A stretch of DNA of 64,000 nucleotides from assembly GCA_002083475.1 (NCBI GenBank), contig LWDI01000092.1, positions 8,530 through 72,529 on the forward strand. Reading direction: 5' to 3'. Source of the stretch: Proteobacteria bacterium SG_bin5 (GTDB lineage: Bacteria > Pseudomonadota > Alphaproteobacteria > Sphingomonadales > Sphingomonadaceae). Positions 62,346 through 64,000 of the stretch are shown piece by piece. The translations under genes were made by a program, and so were the position numbers. The notes beneath the pieces were generated by a model. That model was not told where the DNA came from. It saw nothing but the letters and a program-made list of their open reading frames with translations, and ran no database searches. The first letter of the stretch is position 1, and each line of letters begins with the position of its first letter.

Positions 62346-63698
62346 CTACCGCCGTGGCAGCAGCACCGTCGCTTCCAGCCCGCCCTCGGCGCGGTTTTCG
62401 AGCGCGATGTCGCCGCCCGCCTCGCGCACGATCGCGCGGGCGAGCGCCAAACCCAACCCCGCGCCGCCGGTGTCGCGGTTGCGCGATCCCTCGACGCGGA
62501 CGAAGGGCTCGAACACCTGCTCCAGCCGATCCTCGGGGATGCCCGGGCCGTCGTCGACGATCAGGATCGCGACTTCGGCGGGGCGGCTGACGATCGAGAC
62601 CTGCGCGCCGCCGCCATATTTTACCGCATTGTCGATCAGGTTGCGCAGCGCGCGGCGCATCAGCGCGGGGCGCAGCTTGAGCGTGATCCGCGGCGCCTCC
62701 GCCACCTCGACCGCGGCGCCGAGCGCGTGGAAATCCTCCGCCACCGCCTCGACCAAGGCGCCGAGATCGGTCGCGACCGCCGGCTCGCTCGATCGGCCCA
62801 GCCGCGCGAACGACAAGATGTCGTCGAGCGTCTTGTTCATCTCGTCGATCGTCTCGGCCATTTTCGTCCGGTCGCCATCGTCGTCGACCGATTCGATCCG
62901 CACCCGCAACGCCGCGAGTGGGGTGCGCAGATCATGGCCGATCGCGCCGAGCATCCGGTCCTTTTCCTCGAGCATCGCGCTCACCCGGCCGCGCAATTGG
63001 TTGAACGCGGCGATCAGCGCGCGCACGTCATAGGGGCCGCGTTCCTCGAGCGGGGGCTCGTCGTCGCCCGGCTGGAAGCGCCGCGCCGCGCTCGCGAGCG
63101 AGCGCAACGGCCCCGAGATGCGCCGCGTCGCCCAGAGCAGCGGCAGCAGCAGCGCGAGATAAAGGATCAACGTCTGCACGAGCAAAGTCGCGACCAGCGG
63201 GCCGTCGCCGCGCGGCCAGAAGCTGCGCAGCACCAGCCAATCGCCCGCAGGCCGCTCGATCGCGATGATGAGCTCGTGCCCCGCGCGCAGCATCCGCCGC
63301 TTCTGGCGCGGCGGGAGCGCGGCAATGCGCGGGTCATTGGGGTCGATCGGGCGGACCTGGGTGACGATCGCGCCGGTCCGCAAGCCGAGATCGACCAGTT
63401 CGGCGCGCAACGCCGCCTCGACCGCCGCCTCGCGCGTGGTGCTGCCGGCGATCGGATTGGCGGGCGCGAGCCGAACGCGCGCGCGCGGGCCGGGGCGGAA
63501 GCGGCCGGTCGCGATGCGTTCCTCGGCGTCGATCACGCGGGTGACGGCGGGCTGGATCACGCTCTGCAACCGCACCGCGCGGCGGCCCTGAAAAATGATC
63601 GCGAAATTGATCGCCTGCGCGATCAGTAGCGCGACGGCGATCAGCACGGCGATTTGCCCGCCCAGGCTGCGGGGGGCGAAGCGTTTGAGCCAGCTCAC
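62346..63698 (-). CDS. Two-component sensor histidine kinase
   Basis: 450 residues from a GTG at 63698 that overlaps the stop of the response regulator by GTGA. Two membrane spans (about 15-35 and 165-190) flank a periplasmic sensor part; a HAMP-like linker follows (RRISGPLRSLASAARRF). The kinase core has the His box MLGAIGHDLRTPLAALR, the N box LRNLIDNAVKYGG, and the G boxes VDDGPGIPEDRLEQVFEPF and DTGGAGLGLALAR. The signal sensed is unknown. Its stop lies within about 15 bp of a family B repeat. Confidence 0.93.
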   Translation of the reverse strand: MSWLKRFAPRSLGGQIAVLIAVALLIAQAINFAIIFQGRRAVRLQSVIQPAVTRVIDAEERIATGRFRPGPRARVRLAPANPIAGSTTREAAVEAALRAELVDLGLRTGAIVTQVRPIDPNDPRIAALPPRQKRRMLRAGHELIIAIERPAGDWLVLRSFWPRGDGPLVATLLVQTLILYLALLLPLLWATRRISGPLRSLASAARRFQPGDDEPPLEERGPYDVRALIAAFNQLRGRVSAMLEEKDRMLGAIGHDLRTPLAALRVRIESVDDDGDRTKMAETIDEMNKTLDDILSFARLGRSSEPAVATDLGALVEAVAEDFHALGAAVEVAEAPRITLKLRPALMRRALRNLIDNAVKYGGGAQVSIVSRPAEVAILIVDDGPGIPEDRLEQVFEPFVRVEGSRNRDTGGAGLGLALARAIVREAGGDIALENRAEGGLEATVLLPRR

Positions 63699-64000
63699 AA
63701 TTTGGTGACTTCGCAGGCGAGCGTATAGCCGCCGCCCCACACCGTTTTGATGATTTCGGGTGCCTTGGGATCGGGCTCGATCTTGCGGCGCAACCGGCTG
63801 ACTTGATTGTCGATCGCGCGGTCGAACGGCCCCGCCTCGCGGCCTTGCGTCAAATCGAGCAATTGATCACGGGTGAGCACTTGGCGCGGGCGCTGCACGA
63901 GCGCGAGCAACAGATTATATTCGCCGGTCGAGAGCGCGACCGACACGCCCTCGCGGTCGATTAGCACGCGTTCGCCGGTCTTGAGCACCCAGCCGGCGAA
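63695..64000 (-). CDS. OmpR-family response regulator, C-terminal part (5' end outside window)
   Basis: The frame is open to the right edge of the window; about 101 residues are seen. They form the OmpR-type winged-helix DNA-binding domain: LSTGEYNLLLALVQRPRQVLTRDQLLDL and VSRLRRKIEPDPKAPEIIKTVWGGGYTLA. The receiver domain is outside. It is read together with the kinase, to which it is joined by a GTGA overlap, and would be its partner regulator. Confidence 0.92.
   Translation of the reverse strand, partial: FAGWVLKTGERVLIDREGVSVALSTGEYNLLLALVQRPRQVLTRDQLLDLTQGREAGPFDRAIDNQVSRLRRKIEPDPKAPEIIKTVWGGGYTLACEVTKL

Overview
The window is about 64 kb of very GC-rich bacterial chromosome. Gene content and style point to an alphaproteobacterium of the Sphingomonadales (Sphingomonas-like). 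The signs are short tightly packed operons with ATGA or GTGA overlaps, a STAS-fused MlaE, a class I fumarase, an HflK/HflC pair, a NodT-type outer-membrane factor, and many short intergenic palindromic repeats of the kind common in sphingomonads. The family assignment is inference from protein resemblance, since no marker RNA gene is present. No rRNA, tRNA, transposase, prophage or CRISPR array was found.

Layout. 1-4.4 kb: a polyamine/membrane operon (DUF4178 end, small protein, DUF350, membrane aminopropyltransferase, FAD oxidoreductase, AdoMet decarboxylase). 4.6-7.6 kb: bioF-bioD-bioA. 7.7-10.5 kb: thyA-folA and ribF, separated by repeats. 10.8-15.3 kb: an HAD-IB phosphatase divergent from an Mla-type lipid transport operon. 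15.3-20.7 kb: hypothetical genes, a Bax-inhibitor-1 protein, thpR, an MFS carrier and a PilZ protein. 20.9-29 kb: CoA-binding protein, Mrp, hflK-hflC, DegP-type protease, HerA-like ATPase, and an SPFH gene with a ribbon-helix-helix partner. 29-34.5 kb: metallo-beta-lactamase-fold enzyme, nrdB and nrdA with three small membrane genes between them and a recognisable NrdR-type promoter. 34.6-40.6 kb: a GGDEF-EAL-PilZ protein, fumarase, serine hydrolase. 40.8-47.5 kb: methylmalonyl-CoA mutase, bioB, a VapBC pair and the propionyl-CoA carboxylase biotin subunit. 47.6-52.4 kb: a tripartite MacAB-NodT exporter. 52.6-58.2 kb: a molybdenum hydroxylase (three subunits) with its XdhC and MocA-like maturation proteins. 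58.3-64 kb: glycerophosphodiesterase, small proteins, AraC regulator, DUF488, uracil-DNA glycosylase family protein, and a two-component system cut by the window edge.

How genes work together. Biotin synthesis (bioFDA and bioB) serves the biotin-dependent carboxylase at 45.3 kb. That carboxylase and methylmalonyl-CoA mutase form the route from propionyl-CoA to succinyl-CoA, and fumarase lies further along the same carbon flow. thyA, folA and nrdAB all feed deoxynucleotide supply. hflKC, degP, SPFH and the BI-1 protein are membrane or envelope quality-control genes.

The most unusual feature is the population of dispersed palindromic repeats, which I sort into six families (A-F). Many copies sit exactly on the stop codon of a gene. 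Two copies lie in frame inside essential domains' linkers: one in methylmalonyl-CoA mutase and one in the propionyl-CoA carboxylase subunit, two consecutive enzymes of one pathway. This resembles the protein-embedded palindromic elements known from Rickettsia. Other points of interest are an SPFH/ribbon-helix-helix pair with a 19-nt palindrome over its -10 box, paired NrdR boxes, an NrdA that lacks the ATP-cone, and low-GC small genes inserted into two operons.
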